Positions 1 through 8,583 of a stretch of DNA of 64,000 nt are shown here, in pieces. Origin of the DNA: Aestuariibacter sp. (GTDB lineage: Bacteria; Pseudomonadota; Gammaproteobacteria; Enterobacterales; Alteromonadaceae). The number at the start of each line of letters is the position of its first letter. The first letter of the stretch is position 1. The notes under the pieces were generated by a model. It searched no databases, was not told where the DNA came from, and saw nothing but the letters and a program-made list of their open reading frames with translations. Location of the stretch: NCBI GenBank assembly GCA_017794925.1, contig CP051238.1, forward strand, positions 3,338,346-3,402,345, in the 5' to 3' direction. A program made the translations under genes and the position numbers.

Positions 1-374
1 CACCGGACCATACCTTATTGCTACACAATACGCACTTAGGGTTGTCCCGCAATGAGCGCAGAAAGCAAGTAAAACTGATTCATAGCGCTATTGAAGATGC
101 AGCCGCTGATTCAGACCTACCCGTTATGTTGGCGGGTGACTTAAATGAGTGGTGGTATTTGTCTGGTTTATTCAGGCGTCTTAATGGATTGATGAGCCAG
201 TTGGATACCGGTCTGAGTTTTCCAAGCCAGTTTCCGGTTTTTAAGCTGGATCGAATCTGGACAACATACCACTGTAACGTATTTAAAAGCGGCTTGATCA
301 AAGATAAAGCATCAAGCCATTTTTCAGATCATCTGCCGGTGTTTGCGGACTTTGCGATAGAGGATGTGAACTGA
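1..374 (+). CDS. Endonuclease/exonuclease/phosphatase family protein, C-terminal part
   Basis: This is the 3' end of a gene that starts before the window; the frame is open from base 3 to the TGA at 372-374. The visible 120 or so residues match the C-terminal half of the endonuclease/exonuclease/phosphatase fold. HNTHLG lies near the start, GDLNEWW carries the Asp and Asn that coordinate metal and phosphate in the family, and SDHLPVFADF near the end is the conserved SDH motif with the general-base His. Family members cut DNA or RNA or remove phosphates from lipids and sugars; the fragment does not show which. No membrane segment is visible. The gene converges on the DUF4019 gene, with only 16 bases between the two stops. 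Confidence 0.8.
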   Translation, partial: PDHTLLLHNTHLGLSRNERRKQVKLIHSAIEDAAADSDLPVMLAGDLNEWWYLSGLFRRLNGLMSQLDTGLSFPSQFPVFKLDRIWTTYHCNVFKSGLIKDKASSHFSDHLPVFADFAIEDVN

Positions 375-390
375 TAACCAATGTTGCTGA

Positions 391-807
391 TTATTGAATC
401 AAATAAGCAACGGTTTTCAGTTCATTGTTTTCTCGCGTCATAATAAGTAGCTCATGAAGCGTTTGGTTGGTAAATTCGCTTTTGAATTTAAACACCATGT
501 ACTTACCCTTTGGTAAGCCTGCCACCGTGTCCCTTTCCCCGTAACCGCTGAGCTGACGAGAAACCAGATCGCCGAGTGAAGCCTTAGCCCCTATCAGCAC
601 TTCATTCCACTGGGACGCTTCAATATTTTGTTTAAACTGCTCGCTGGCATATTGCCAGGACTGAAAATACCGTCCGCGATCAACAAGCTCCAGCCAGGCG
701 TAAGCAGGTTGAATATCCATTTGTTGCTGTGTCTGTGCATACCCTTGTGACGATAAAGCGGCAACCATACAGCAGCCAATCAATAATATTCTTGCTAACA
801 CTTGCAT
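391..807 (-). CDS. DUF4019 family secreted protein
   Basis: A small exported protein of 138 residues when read from the ATG at 807. A GTG four codons upstream (819) is also in frame, but the ATG has an AGGA about six bases before it and gives a cleaner signal peptide (MQVLARILLIGCC, then an AxA-type site near SSQGYAQ), so I prefer it. The mature part has the DUF4019 pattern: WLELVDRGRYFQSWQYAS, a second Trp in SQWNEV, and LGDLVSRQ. It ends in a beta-rich stretch with KYMVFKFKSEF. DUF4019 has no established function; it is probably a periplasmic single-domain protein. It lies downstream of the pullulanase gene on the same strand but is separated from it by a terminator, so it is probably transcribed separately. 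Confidence 0.75.
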   Translation of the reverse strand: MQVLARILLIGCCMVAALSSQGYAQTQQQMDIQPAYAWLELVDRGRYFQSWQYASEQFKQNIEASQWNEVLIGAKASLGDLVSRQLSGYGERDTVAGLPKGKYMVFKFKSEFTNQTLHELLIMTRENNELKTVAYLIQ

Positions 808-821
808 CTTAATCCTCACAT

Positions 822-855
822 AAAAAAAGCGCGCCGGAAACCTCAGCGCGCTTTT
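822..855 (-). terminator. Rho-independent terminator of the receptor-pullulanase operon
   Basis: A ten-base inverted repeat, AAAAGCGCGC (825-834) and GCGCGCTTTT (846-855), surrounds an 11-base loop. Read on the minus strand the hairpin ends in a run of seven U from 828 down to 822. It lies 20 bases after the pullulanase stop and before the DUF4019 start. Confidence 0.85.
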
Positions 856-874
856 ACGTTACAACAAGTCAGGG

Positions 875-3800
875 TTATTTAGCAATAACCGTCAGGATGG
901 GTTGGGTTGCATCCGGTCCGGTGACCCTGAACTCATAGGTACCTGCTGCAAGTTCAATCATAAGATTGTTATTGCTGTTGCCAAGTACTTTTCCAACACC
1001 TTCTGTTACCGTGTTGGTCAGGGCATCATCCGGATTGCCCAGGTTGACCGTTGCCCAGTCTTCCGAGGCAACTTTAAATTCAGTGGCACCACCACTCAGG
1101 GTAATATCCACTGAATACACACCCGCTCCCTGGTAAACCAGTTCATCAGCGGTTCCCCAGCCGTTCATGCCACCACGTAAAAACACTGGCGTACTGCCAA
1201 AGAACTGCTCATTGAACACTTTCAGGACTGGTTCTGCCTTGTCACTCACATCGACAATAAAGACGTAGTCTCCGTCAGTATCGATATTGATAACCAGGTT
1301 GTCATTAGTAGCAGCCAGATAGGTCTCCTGCCCTAGTACGACCGTCTTGTCTTCATCTGAGCCAGACATTGCCCCCAGGTTCACTGTAGCCCAGTCTTCC
1401 GACGCCACCTTGAATTCATAGCTACCGGCTGTCAGTGACATAGACACCTGATACTGACGTGCACCTTTATACTCAAGGGGCGTTTCAGTTCCCCACCCGT
1501 TAAAAGCGCCACGTAAGTAGACGGTGGTACCCGCATACGGTTCTTCGTTTTCAACGGTGAGTACCGGTGCCTGGGCGTCACTTGCATCCACAGTGAACAG
1601 GTAGGTTGCATCAACCGAAGGGGTAAAGAACAGGTTATTGTTCGATACGCCCAACATGACGCCAACACCATCTGTGACGGTAGCATCGGCAGCATCAGCC
1701 GCACCAAAGTTAACCGTCGCCCAGTCCTCAGAAGCAAACTTAAACTCATACTGCGTGCCAGCGGTTAATGCAGACGTTGCGGTATAGATACCATTGCCCT
1801 GATAAGCAAACTCTACAGAAGTACCCCACCCAGACATGCTGCCGCGCAAATACACCGCGGTATCACCGTAAGGCACAACATCCGGTGCGCCAGCAGTGGC
1901 ATAGCTAGCCAGGCCGTAACCCTGTGCGCCACTTTGCGGTTTTACAAATACCGCAATGGTGAGTGCGGGTACGGTAAAGGTACCGTTACCTGACTCATTT
2001 TCGGTAAAGTAAGCGCCACGTACTGCGCTGTCGTAGGAGTTTTGCTGAACACTGTGAAGCATAAAGCCGGTTGCCGTGTTCACCTCAATGGATTTTTCTT
2101 CGTAGCCTGTGTTAGCCACCACCATGACAGCGTCATAGTTTGCGTCTAAATCAACCAGAGGGGTTTCAGCTTCTGCGTTAATGCCGTCGTCGATGCTCAT
2201 GGCAATCAGGCCGACCTGTTGGCGAGTACCCAGGTTGTGGAAGCCAACGCGATCCATGATGTCCTGCGCGGTTGTTAAGCGGAATAACGCGCTGGTTTGA
2301 CGAATGGTCAGGAATTCTTTAAAGACTTCCGCGGCCATTTCGATTTCAGTCATCGTCGCCGCTCGCTCCGGTGAATAGACAAACTGTCCCATTTCCCCCC
2401 AACGTGCTTCGTTTTTCTCAGCCAGAGGCAAGCCAACATTCCAGTTGTTAGTTTGCATGGTGAAATCCACGTAGTTAAACCAGTCACCTGAATCATAACT
2501 GTCACGGTCCATCGACTTGGAGCGCAGCAGGTCTCCGCCCATTTGCAGGAACGGAATACCCTGTGACAACAAGGTAATACCCATACCTGCATTTTGTGCA
2601 CGTACACGCTGCTCCAGTGTCAGGTCTTCTGGCAGCACATAGTTGAGCTGGTCCCACAGCGTTTCGTTATCGTGCTTAGAAATGTAGTTAATGATATCCG
2701 CCGGATCCTGCGCATACCCCCCTAACGCGGACGCTGTAGTAGCCCGACCGCCAGACGTATTCAGCACAAAGTCAGCCAATGTACCGGCCATGCCCATTTT
2801 GACGCGATCCTGCTCGTACAATGCCGAGTCGCTGTCAGGGTTGAAGATATGGCCATAACGAATGGCATCACGCAAACGGTCGTTATAAGTACCAATTTCA
2901 GTACCCGCCATATTCAGCTGATTAGCCTGCTCATAGCCGCGGTCTATCTTGGTCCAGCCTTCGCCGTAGAAGTAGTTGTCAGGGTCGATTTCCTGAATCG
3001 CATCGCGCAGACGTACCATCGTGTCTTTGGTGGCCTGGCTCATGATGTCAAAGCGGAAAGCGTCAAACTTATATTCACTTGCCCACATTGACAGTGAATC
3101 CAGCATCAGTTTTTCCATCATGACATTGCGTGGCTCAGTGTCCTCACAACAGGTTTCCCGCACAATGGCACCACTGTCGACTTCATAACGGTGGTAGTAA
3201 CCAGGTACGACCTTGTCCAATACCGACTTGGTGAAAATACCAGAGGCATTGGTGTGGTTGTACACTACGTCGAGCGCAACACGCAGACCAATCTCATGCA
3301 GAGACTGAATCATCGCGCGCATTTCAACAATACGTTCCACACCCTCAGCACTTGACGCATAGCTGCCTTCCGGCGCGTTAAAGTGATGCGGATCATAACC
3401 CCAGTTGAAGCTATCCAGACTGCGAAGTTCCTGGGTTAAGGCCTGGGCACTGCCCGCTTCCGACAGAGGATCGTAGCTGTTATAGACATCTAACAAGGTA
3501 CTGCTTGGATCCGCTTCACTACACACCTGAGCATTCGGGCGTTTCACACATAAACGCGCTACCGTATCGTAAATATCTACCGTATTCGCCGGATCTTCAT
3601 CGATAGTTGCAATGTCATTGCTCGGCAGAATATGGAAGTGAGTCAGTCCTGCATCTGCTAATTCCTGCAGATGTGAAACCGGATCACTGCCCTGCTCGGT
3701 GAAGGCAAGGTATTTACCCCGGTTCGCTTCACTGGTAGACATATCGCGGATACTGAAATCGCGTACATGGCCTTCGTAAATTACCGCATCTTCCGGATTT

Positions 3801-5254
3801 TCAATTTCCGGAATGACCTGGGTATCCCAGCCATCAGGCTTAAGTGATTCATCGGTCAGATTAACGAAACGAGAGAAACGTCCGTTGGTAGACAACGACA
3901 CTGAATACGGATCGGTAACTTCCAGCGTACTCATCTCATCCAATGACGGATAAAAGACTGTGATTTCGTAGCGATACAATTTGCGATCAAGACTCATGTC
4001 GCCGCTATAGCGCCAGACACCTGAATCCGTATTCAGCGTCATTGGATAGCTACCAGCCTGGGTTTTATTGTCGTTAAATACCAGCAAATTGACTTTGGTG
4101 GCCGTTGGCGCCCACACAGCAGCAGTAATGCCATCATCTGTATAGATACCACCTAACATGGCCTCGTCCGCATCGTCCTCGCCTTTGGTATACAGCTGAT
4201 CAAGTACGTTAGCATGCTGCAAACGCGTTGCGGCTAATAACGTACCATCACTGGCATAGCCACCTACTACTACCTGTGTTTTGAGAACCGTTTTGGCATC
4301 TTCAGCACTCCAGTCACCCTCGTAAGCAGCCAAAGAGGCCAAATGTGGAGCAATGGCAATCTGTTCCTCGGTTAACGTCGTAGGAGACAGTTCTATGGCT
4401 GTGCCGTTCAAACCGTTTTCAATTGACGTTTCCAAATCAGCAGATGCTGAATAATGCAACTTGATCGTTTCAACACCATCAGGTGCATCCCAAAGAATGA
4501 CCTGAGTATCTAACCAATGGGCAGATGCACCTTCAATTTTCACTGGTTGCGGACCCAGTGACAGCAATGGGAATTCAAATACGGTAGGTACACCAGAAAG
4601 AGTGAAATTCATGCGTGTGAATTTTTCGTCGTCCTGATCAAGTTTACCTTTAAAGTCGGAACCGCCCATTTCCTTGCCAGCGTCATCGGTACCTTTATGG
4701 ATAATAAAGTTATGACAGGCGCCAGGTGTTCCTGCTACACCGGGTTTAAGCTCAAGTACCCAGTACGCACCATAGTTTGGATCAATACCAGAAATAACGC
4801 GGCCATTCGCCCAGTCTGTATCACCATCAACATAGGCATCACAGGCATCGTTATTCCAAGTGTGTAGTCGCCAACCATCGTAGGCACTATCGCCTGGACT
4901 ATTGGTAGCTCCCACACCTGCACGGTTATAATACAGCACAGCCTGGTCATCCCCCGGGAAGAACACCGGATCTTCCAGCGTTGGGTCAGCGCCTACCACA
5001 CACGCATCATTGGCTTCGTTAGGCACGGTAGGTGGATCACAGTCAATCGGTGGCTTTTCAATACACATCATACCGGTTGAATCCGGTACCAGTGGCGCAT
5101 CACACACCAACAGGTCATTAGAACCAGTTTCTGTACCAGAACCACCACACCCTGCCAGGGTAAGTGTGAAAAAAACAAGTAATGCAGCGAGTATTTTATA
5201 CAGCATGCTGCCTGATGCTGTGGGTTGGTTCGCACATTGCGTTATAGTAATCAT
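875..5254 (-). CDS. pulA: Pullulanase-type alpha-1,6-glucosidase lipoprotein with triple C-terminal starch-binding repeats
   Basis: A surface debranching enzyme that hydrolyses alpha-1,6 branches in pullulan, amylopectin or glycogen fragments. Residues 17-36 are a lipoprotein signal (LTLAGC, Cys36). A cysteine-paired linker spans about 51-85 and a CBM41-like domain about 100-200 (GWRLHTW, YGAYWVLELKPG). A CBM48-like domain follows (GITAAVWAPTA), then the GH13 barrel. The barrel has region I (DVVYNH), region II (FDAFRFD, nucleophile Asp736), region III (YGEGW, acid/base Glu765) and region IV (SKHDNE, Asp862). Three repeats of about 111 residues close the protein. At 1459 residues it is longer than most pullulanases because of these repeats. 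The start at 5254 overlaps the receptor stop as ATGA, which suggests translational coupling. An ATG at 5206 would give a more typical 20-residue signal, so the exact start is open. The receptor partner implies import of the released maltodextrins. Confidence 0.93.
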   Translation of the reverse strand: MITITQCANQPTASGSMLYKILAALLVFFTLTLAGCGGSGTETGSNDLLVCDAPLVPDSTGMMCIEKPPIDCDPPTVPNEANDACVVGADPTLEDPVFFPGDDQAVLYYNRAGVGATNSPGDSAYDGWRLHTWNNDACDAYVDGDTDWANGRVISGIDPNYGAYWVLELKPGVAGTPGACHNFIIHKGTDDAGKEMGGSDFKGKLDQDDEKFTRMNFTLSGVPTVFEFPLLSLGPQPVKIEGASAHWLDTQVILWDAPDGVETIKLHYSASADLETSIENGLNGTAIELSPTTLTEEQIAIAPHLASLAAYEGDWSAEDAKTVLKTQVVVGGYASDGTLLAATRLQHANVLDQLYTKGEDDADEAMLGGIYTDDGITAAVWAPTATKVNLLVFNDNKTQAGSYPMTLNTDSGVWRYSGDMSLDRKLYRYEITVFYPSLDEMSTLEVTDPYSVSLSTNGRFSRFVNLTDESLKPDGWDTQVIPEIENPEDAVIYEGHVRDFSIRDMSTSEANRGKYLAFTEQGSDPVSHLQELADAGLTHFHILPSNDIATIDEDPANTVDIYDTVARLCVKRPNAQVCSEADPSSTLLDVYNSYDPLSEAGSAQALTQELRSLDSFNWGYDPHHFNAPEGSYASSAEGVERIVEMRAMIQSLHEIGLRVALDVVYNHTNASGIFTKSVLDKVVPGYYHRYEVDSGAIVRETCCEDTEPRNVMMEKLMLDSLSMWASEYKFDAFRFDIMSQATKDTMVRLRDAIQEIDPDNYFYGEGWTKIDRGYEQANQLNMAGTEIGTYNDRLRDAIRYGHIFNPDSDSALYEQDRVKMGMAGTLADFVLNTSGGRATTASALGGYAQDPADIINYISKHDNETLWDQLNYVLPEDLTLEQRVRAQNAGMGITLLSQGIPFLQMGGDLLRSKSMDRDSYDSGDWFNYVDFTMQTNNWNVGLPLAEKNEARWGEMGQFVYSPERAATMTEIEMAAEVFKEFLTIRQTSALFRLTTAQDIMDRVGFHNLGTRQQVGLIAMSIDDGINAEAETPLVDLDANYDAVMVVANTGYEEKSIEVNTATGFMLHSVQQNSYDSAVRGAYFTENESGNGTFTVPALTIAVFVKPQSGAQGYGLASYATAGAPDVVPYGDTAVYLRGSMSGWGTSVEFAYQGNGIYTATSALTAGTQYEFKFASEDWATVNFGAADAADATVTDGVGVMLGVSNNNLFFTPSVDATYLFTVDASDAQAPVLTVENEEPYAGTTVYLRGAFNGWGTETPLEYKGARQYQVSMSLTAGSYEFKVASEDWATVNLGAMSGSDEDKTVVLGQETYLAATNDNLVINIDTDGDYVFIVDVSDKAEPVLKVFNEQFFGSTPVFLRGGMNGWGTADELVYQGAGVYSVDITLSGGATEFKVASEDWATVNLGNPDDALTNTVTEGVGKVLGNSNNNLMIELAAGTYEFRVTGPDATQPILTVIAK
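878..1864 (-). repeat. Three tandem starch-binding-like repeats in the pullulanase
   Basis: Residues about 1131-1238, 1242-1350 and 1354-1459 repeat the same module with a 111-112 residue period. Each begins with a variant of VYLRGxMxGWGT, contains YEFKxASEDWATVNxG in the middle, and ends in a NNNL...FTVDASD...PVLTV strand pair. The conserved Trp and aromatic residues suit carbohydrate binding. The copies differ at many third-codon positions, so the duplication is old. Confidence 0.85.
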
Positions 5255-8200
5255 AGCGAGTATGTCATCCCCAGGAAGTATTGGGTTCCGAAGAACTGAA
5301 TGGTTCCTGTTTGTTCAGGCGAGGTGAAATAGCTTTTGGTGGGTTCATCAGTCACGTTATTAATCTGGAACAACACACTCATGTTGTCATTGATTTCATA
5401 AGAAGCCTGATAGTCCACGACGAGTTCCGAATCAAAATTTACCGTTTGGTCGTTGACCGCGACTTGTTGCGACACAAACGCATCGCGGTAACGTCCAGAT
5501 ACACGGGTTTCAAACCCTTCGTATTCCCAGAACAAGGTAACGGTAGCCACATTTTCAGACAGTCCCGGTAACGCACTGGCGTATACACCATTCCCTACCG
5601 TACGCTGAATTTCACTCTCGGTATAAGAATAGCTCGCGTTCATCCCAAGGCCTGACAACAGACCCGGTAAGTCACTATAGATTTGTGTATAGGCAAGCTC
5701 GATCCCCCGGATATAACCACCTCGGGCATTGTTCACTGCAGTCTCGTATTTACCGTTAGTAGTAGGTACGACAACCGTAACGGGTGCGCCGCTTTCATCG
5801 ACTACCGCTTCTGGCGTTTGCCCCGGATAATCCAATTCATAAAATACCGGTACCGTCACGGAGTCAGGCACAACAAAGCCGTTCGCTTCAAAGTCATACG
5901 GGTCAAGACCAATGTTCTCGATGAATGACTCGATATTTTTGTAGAAGCCAGCAATAACAATGGCGCCATCGGCATCATCAAAATAATGCTCGTAAGAGAT
6001 GTCGTATTGAGTCGCGTAGAACGGATCTAAATACGGACTGTTATTCGACGAACCTGAGATACGAGCCTGTTGATTAGACAGGGTAATCTCACCTGAATCC
6101 CGGTCTTGTGTTGCACTGATCACTTCTATATTGGTGGACGCGTTGGCCGCAAAACGGTTAATTGGCGCACGCCCCATGACTTTCGCTGCAGCTACGCGAA
6201 GCTGCGAGTTGTCGGTTAATTTAAAGTTCAGGTTAATCGACGGCAGAATATCGGTATATTCGTAGGTCAATACCGCCGGACGATAGAAATTATTGATATA
6301 CCCAAGTTCATCAACAATGTTCTGCGCCCCTGCGGTTGGGTCACTGACCTCAACTTCCTGGCCTTCCTCGTTTTCCACGAACATGGTGGCGCGTTGTAAT
6401 GTGGTTGAACTTTGCTTGGACTTCACATAGCGCACACCTACGTTACCTGTGATAGGTAAACCGGCAATCTCAGTATCGATGTTTGCCATTAGGTAAGCTG
6501 CAGATACGGTTTCAAACACGTCACCACTTTCCAGTACAGACCAGGCCGTTGAACGGGTTGAACCTTCCAGTGGATTAATGACACCTGGGTCACCTGATCC
6601 CCAGGTTTGCGCTGGCTGTGGTATGCCTGACGGGAACCACGCATTTAACGCATCGTTCAGGTCGATTGAGAAGTAACTTGGGAAGTAGGAGAAGTCTCCT
6701 TGCCAGTTTACCACTTCGACTAAATCGTCGGTTAAACGCAGCGGCGGCTCACTGGACGAGAATGCCTGATCATTGCCGTATTCAAACACAGAACGATCAT
6801 TGCTGTACTCTCGGTCAGAGTAACGCGCACCAAATTCTACAGATGAAATAAAGTCGGTATCGAGGAAATACTGAAAATCTACCCGATAAGCATCCAGTTC
6901 ATCGCTGTTTACATAAGGGTAAATACCGTATTTGCTTACCATTACCCGGTCGATATCGGTAAACGCATCGGCCTGATTAAATTGCAGATCGGGTAAGTCC
7001 ATCCCGTTTAGCAAATAACTAATTTGAATGTTCTGGTCAAAACGCGGGCTGTCAGACGTGGCATCGTCTCCCACGAGGGACCACAACAAACCATTACGGA
7101 AATTACTGTTAGCCTTGGACAGGGAAATATCGAACTGGGCAGAGAGATTTTCGGTAACCTGCCAATCTGCATTGATACCGTAGCTTTCTACCTTGTCGAA
7201 GTCCTGGTTGTCGTCATTAACCAGTTCCACTCGCGTTTCACTGTTTTCAGAGCGTACAAAGGTTCCACCAATCACATTATTATTAACGACAACCGGGTTA
7301 TAGATTTCAGTGTTCACGCCGCCGAGTTTGACCCGGAAGCCTCTTGCAAACGCTTTGGAGTCAAATTCAGACACAAATGCGTCTGCTTTGAGTTTAAAGT
7401 TATCGGTAGGCACCCATTCAATTGCAGCAACATAACCATTACGGGTTTCTTCCCCGCCTTTGTGCTGCATTTCAAATCCTTCAGAAATCAGTTCACATTC
7501 AACACACTGATCTTCTTTGGGTACGTCTGAATTTGGGTCGTAATTTTCCTCATCACCAACAATGCCGTCTACGTCTTTTTCGGCATTGTAGGCGAAGCCG
7601 ATAAATTGTGTGGACACACTAGGCTGATAGAGTCTGGCATAACCAAGAGATACACCAACGGTGTCATCCATGAACTTGCCCTGATACGAGAAGCTAATAC
7701 GGTGTCCGTACTCTTCAGCGTCCGCCACTTCGCTGGCGCGGTCGTTAAACATGCCTCTTACATTGGCATTAAACGTATGCTGCTTGTCCTGCGCCAGTGC
7801 GCTGGCTGTTTGAAGTTCAACAGTACCAGCTACGCCACCTTCAATTAATGACGCTTTAGGTGATTTGTAAACAGCAGCAGAGTTAATCAATTCCGACGGA
7901 TACTGATCAAACTCAATAGAACGGCTACCACTGGTGGAAACCTGTTCTCTACCGTTTAGGGTAGAAAATACAAAGTCCCCTGAGAGACCCCGAATGTTGA
8001 TTTCTGCTGCCTGACCACCTGTTCGCACTGCGGATATCCCCGGTAACCGGGTTAGTGCATCGGCCATACTGACGTCGGGTAAGCCCCCCAAATCGTCGGC
8101 AGAGAGTTGTTCTGAAACGGTATCACCAAAACGCTTTTGGTTTAGCGACTGGATAAGACTGCTACTAAAACCCCGAACTTCAATGCGTTCGACAGTTTCT

Positions 8201-8307
8201 TCCTGCTCCTGCTTATCACTTTCTTGTGCCAAAAGCGGATTACTAGTGAAAACCAACCCACTGGTTAGTAGTGCCAGCGAAATGGCACTGGGTTTGAAAG
8301 TTTTCAT
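5251..8307 (-). CDS. TonB-dependent receptor, probably for maltodextrins
   Basis: An outer-membrane active transporter of 1018 residues. A Sec signal peptide covers residues 1-28 (cut after LLAQ). A short acidic stretch is followed by VERIEVRGF, a TonB-box-like start of the plug. The plug contains LPDVSMADALTRLPGIS, INIRGLSGDF and the SPKASLIEGGVAGTVEL segment typical of receptors of the Xanthomonas/Caulobacter type that take up oligosaccharides. The rest is a 22-strand barrel rich in aromatic and Asp/Asn residues. The substrate is inferred from the pullulanase whose start codon overlaps this stop. No TonB/ExbBD genes are in the window. Upstream lie two inverted repeats that may be operator sites. 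No SusD-like partner is present, as is normal outside Bacteroidota. Confidence 0.9.
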   Translation of the reverse strand: MKTFKPSAISLALLTSGLVFTSNPLLAQESDKQEQEETVERIEVRGFSSSLIQSLNQKRFGDTVSEQLSADDLGGLPDVSMADALTRLPGISAVRTGGQAAEINIRGLSGDFVFSTLNGREQVSTSGSRSIEFDQYPSELINSAAVYKSPKASLIEGGVAGTVELQTASALAQDKQHTFNANVRGMFNDRASEVADAEEYGHRISFSYQGKFMDDTVGVSLGYARLYQPSVSTQFIGFAYNAEKDVDGIVGDEENYDPNSDVPKEDQCVECELISEGFEMQHKGGEETRNGYVAAIEWVPTDNFKLKADAFVSEFDSKAFARGFRVKLGGVNTEIYNPVVVNNNVIGGTFVRSENSETRVELVNDDNQDFDKVESYGINADWQVTENLSAQFDISLSKANSNFRNGLLWSLVGDDATSDSPRFDQNIQISYLLNGMDLPDLQFNQADAFTDIDRVMVSKYGIYPYVNSDELDAYRVDFQYFLDTDFISSVEFGARYSDREYSNDRSVFEYGNDQAFSSSEPPLRLTDDLVEVVNWQGDFSYFPSYFSIDLNDALNAWFPSGIPQPAQTWGSGDPGVINPLEGSTRSTAWSVLESGDVFETVSAAYLMANIDTEIAGLPITGNVGVRYVKSKQSSTTLQRATMFVENEEGQEVEVSDPTAGAQNIVDELGYINNFYRPAVLTYEYTDILPSINLNFKLTDNSQLRVAAAKVMGRAPINRFAANASTNIEVISATQDRDSGEITLSNQQARISGSSNNSPYLDPFYATQYDISYEHYFDDADGAIVIAGFYKNIESFIENIGLDPYDFEANGFVVPDSVTVPVFYELDYPGQTPEAVVDESGAPVTVVVPTTNGKYETAVNNARGGYIRGIELAYTQIYSDLPGLLSGLGMNASYSYTESEIQRTVGNGVYASALPGLSENVATVTLFWEYEGFETRVSGRYRDAFVSQQVAVNDQTVNFDSELVVDYQASYEINDNMSVLFQINNVTDEPTKSYFTSPEQTGTIQFFGTQYFLGMTYSL

Positions 8308-8354
8308 GTTTGCCCCATTTTTTAATTATGTTTTGAAATGCCGTAAAACACTTC

Positions 8355-8372
8355 TTCGGTAAATTTACCGAA
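8355..8372. promoter_or_regulatory. Perfect 18-base palindrome, candidate operator of the receptor-pullulanase operon
   Basis: TTCGGTAAATTTACCGAA is a perfect palindrome 48-65 bases before the receptor ATG. Its size and position suit a dimeric sugar-responsive repressor such as a LacI-family protein, but no regulator gene is in the window and I do not recognise the site as a known consensus. Confidence 0.5.
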
Positions 8373-8394
8373 TTTCATACTAAAGCCTGGGTAA

Positions 8395-8429
8395 TTAACT
8401 GAAAATGCTATGCATACGTATTCAGTTAA
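8395..8429. promoter_or_regulatory. Inverted repeat upstream of the receptor gene
   Basis: TTAACTGAA (8395-8403) and TTCAGTTAA (8421-8429) are perfect nine-base arms around a 17-base spacer that contains ATGCAT and TACGTA. The element lies 88-122 bases before the receptor start, where a promoter would be expected. I could not pick a convincing -35/-10 pair here. Confidence 0.35.
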
Positions 8430-8515
8430 CATTTTTTACAGATTTTTTACGATTAGTTTATAGTAGTAATTGAGGGAATTTTTACACTGTGCGGATATTT
8501 TTAAGATATTGATTA

Positions 8516-8548
8516 AAAACAAAAAAGCCCGCAACAGCGGGCTTTTTT
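8516..8548 (-). terminator. Rho-independent terminator after sucD
   Basis: A perfect 12-base stem, AAAAAAGCCCGC (8521-8532) and GCGGGCTTTTTT (8537-8548), has a four-base loop. It ends the sucABCD transcript 36 bases after the sucD stop. The arms also form a T run on the plus strand, so it could work in both directions. Confidence 0.92.
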
Positions 8549-8583
8549 TCATTCGTGCATCGGGCACTATAATTCAGGTTATA

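Noticed and set aside
7024..7530. Open frame of 168 codons on the plus strand inside the receptor gene
   Set aside because: Antisense to a well-supported receptor reading frame, with no ribosome site or family match.
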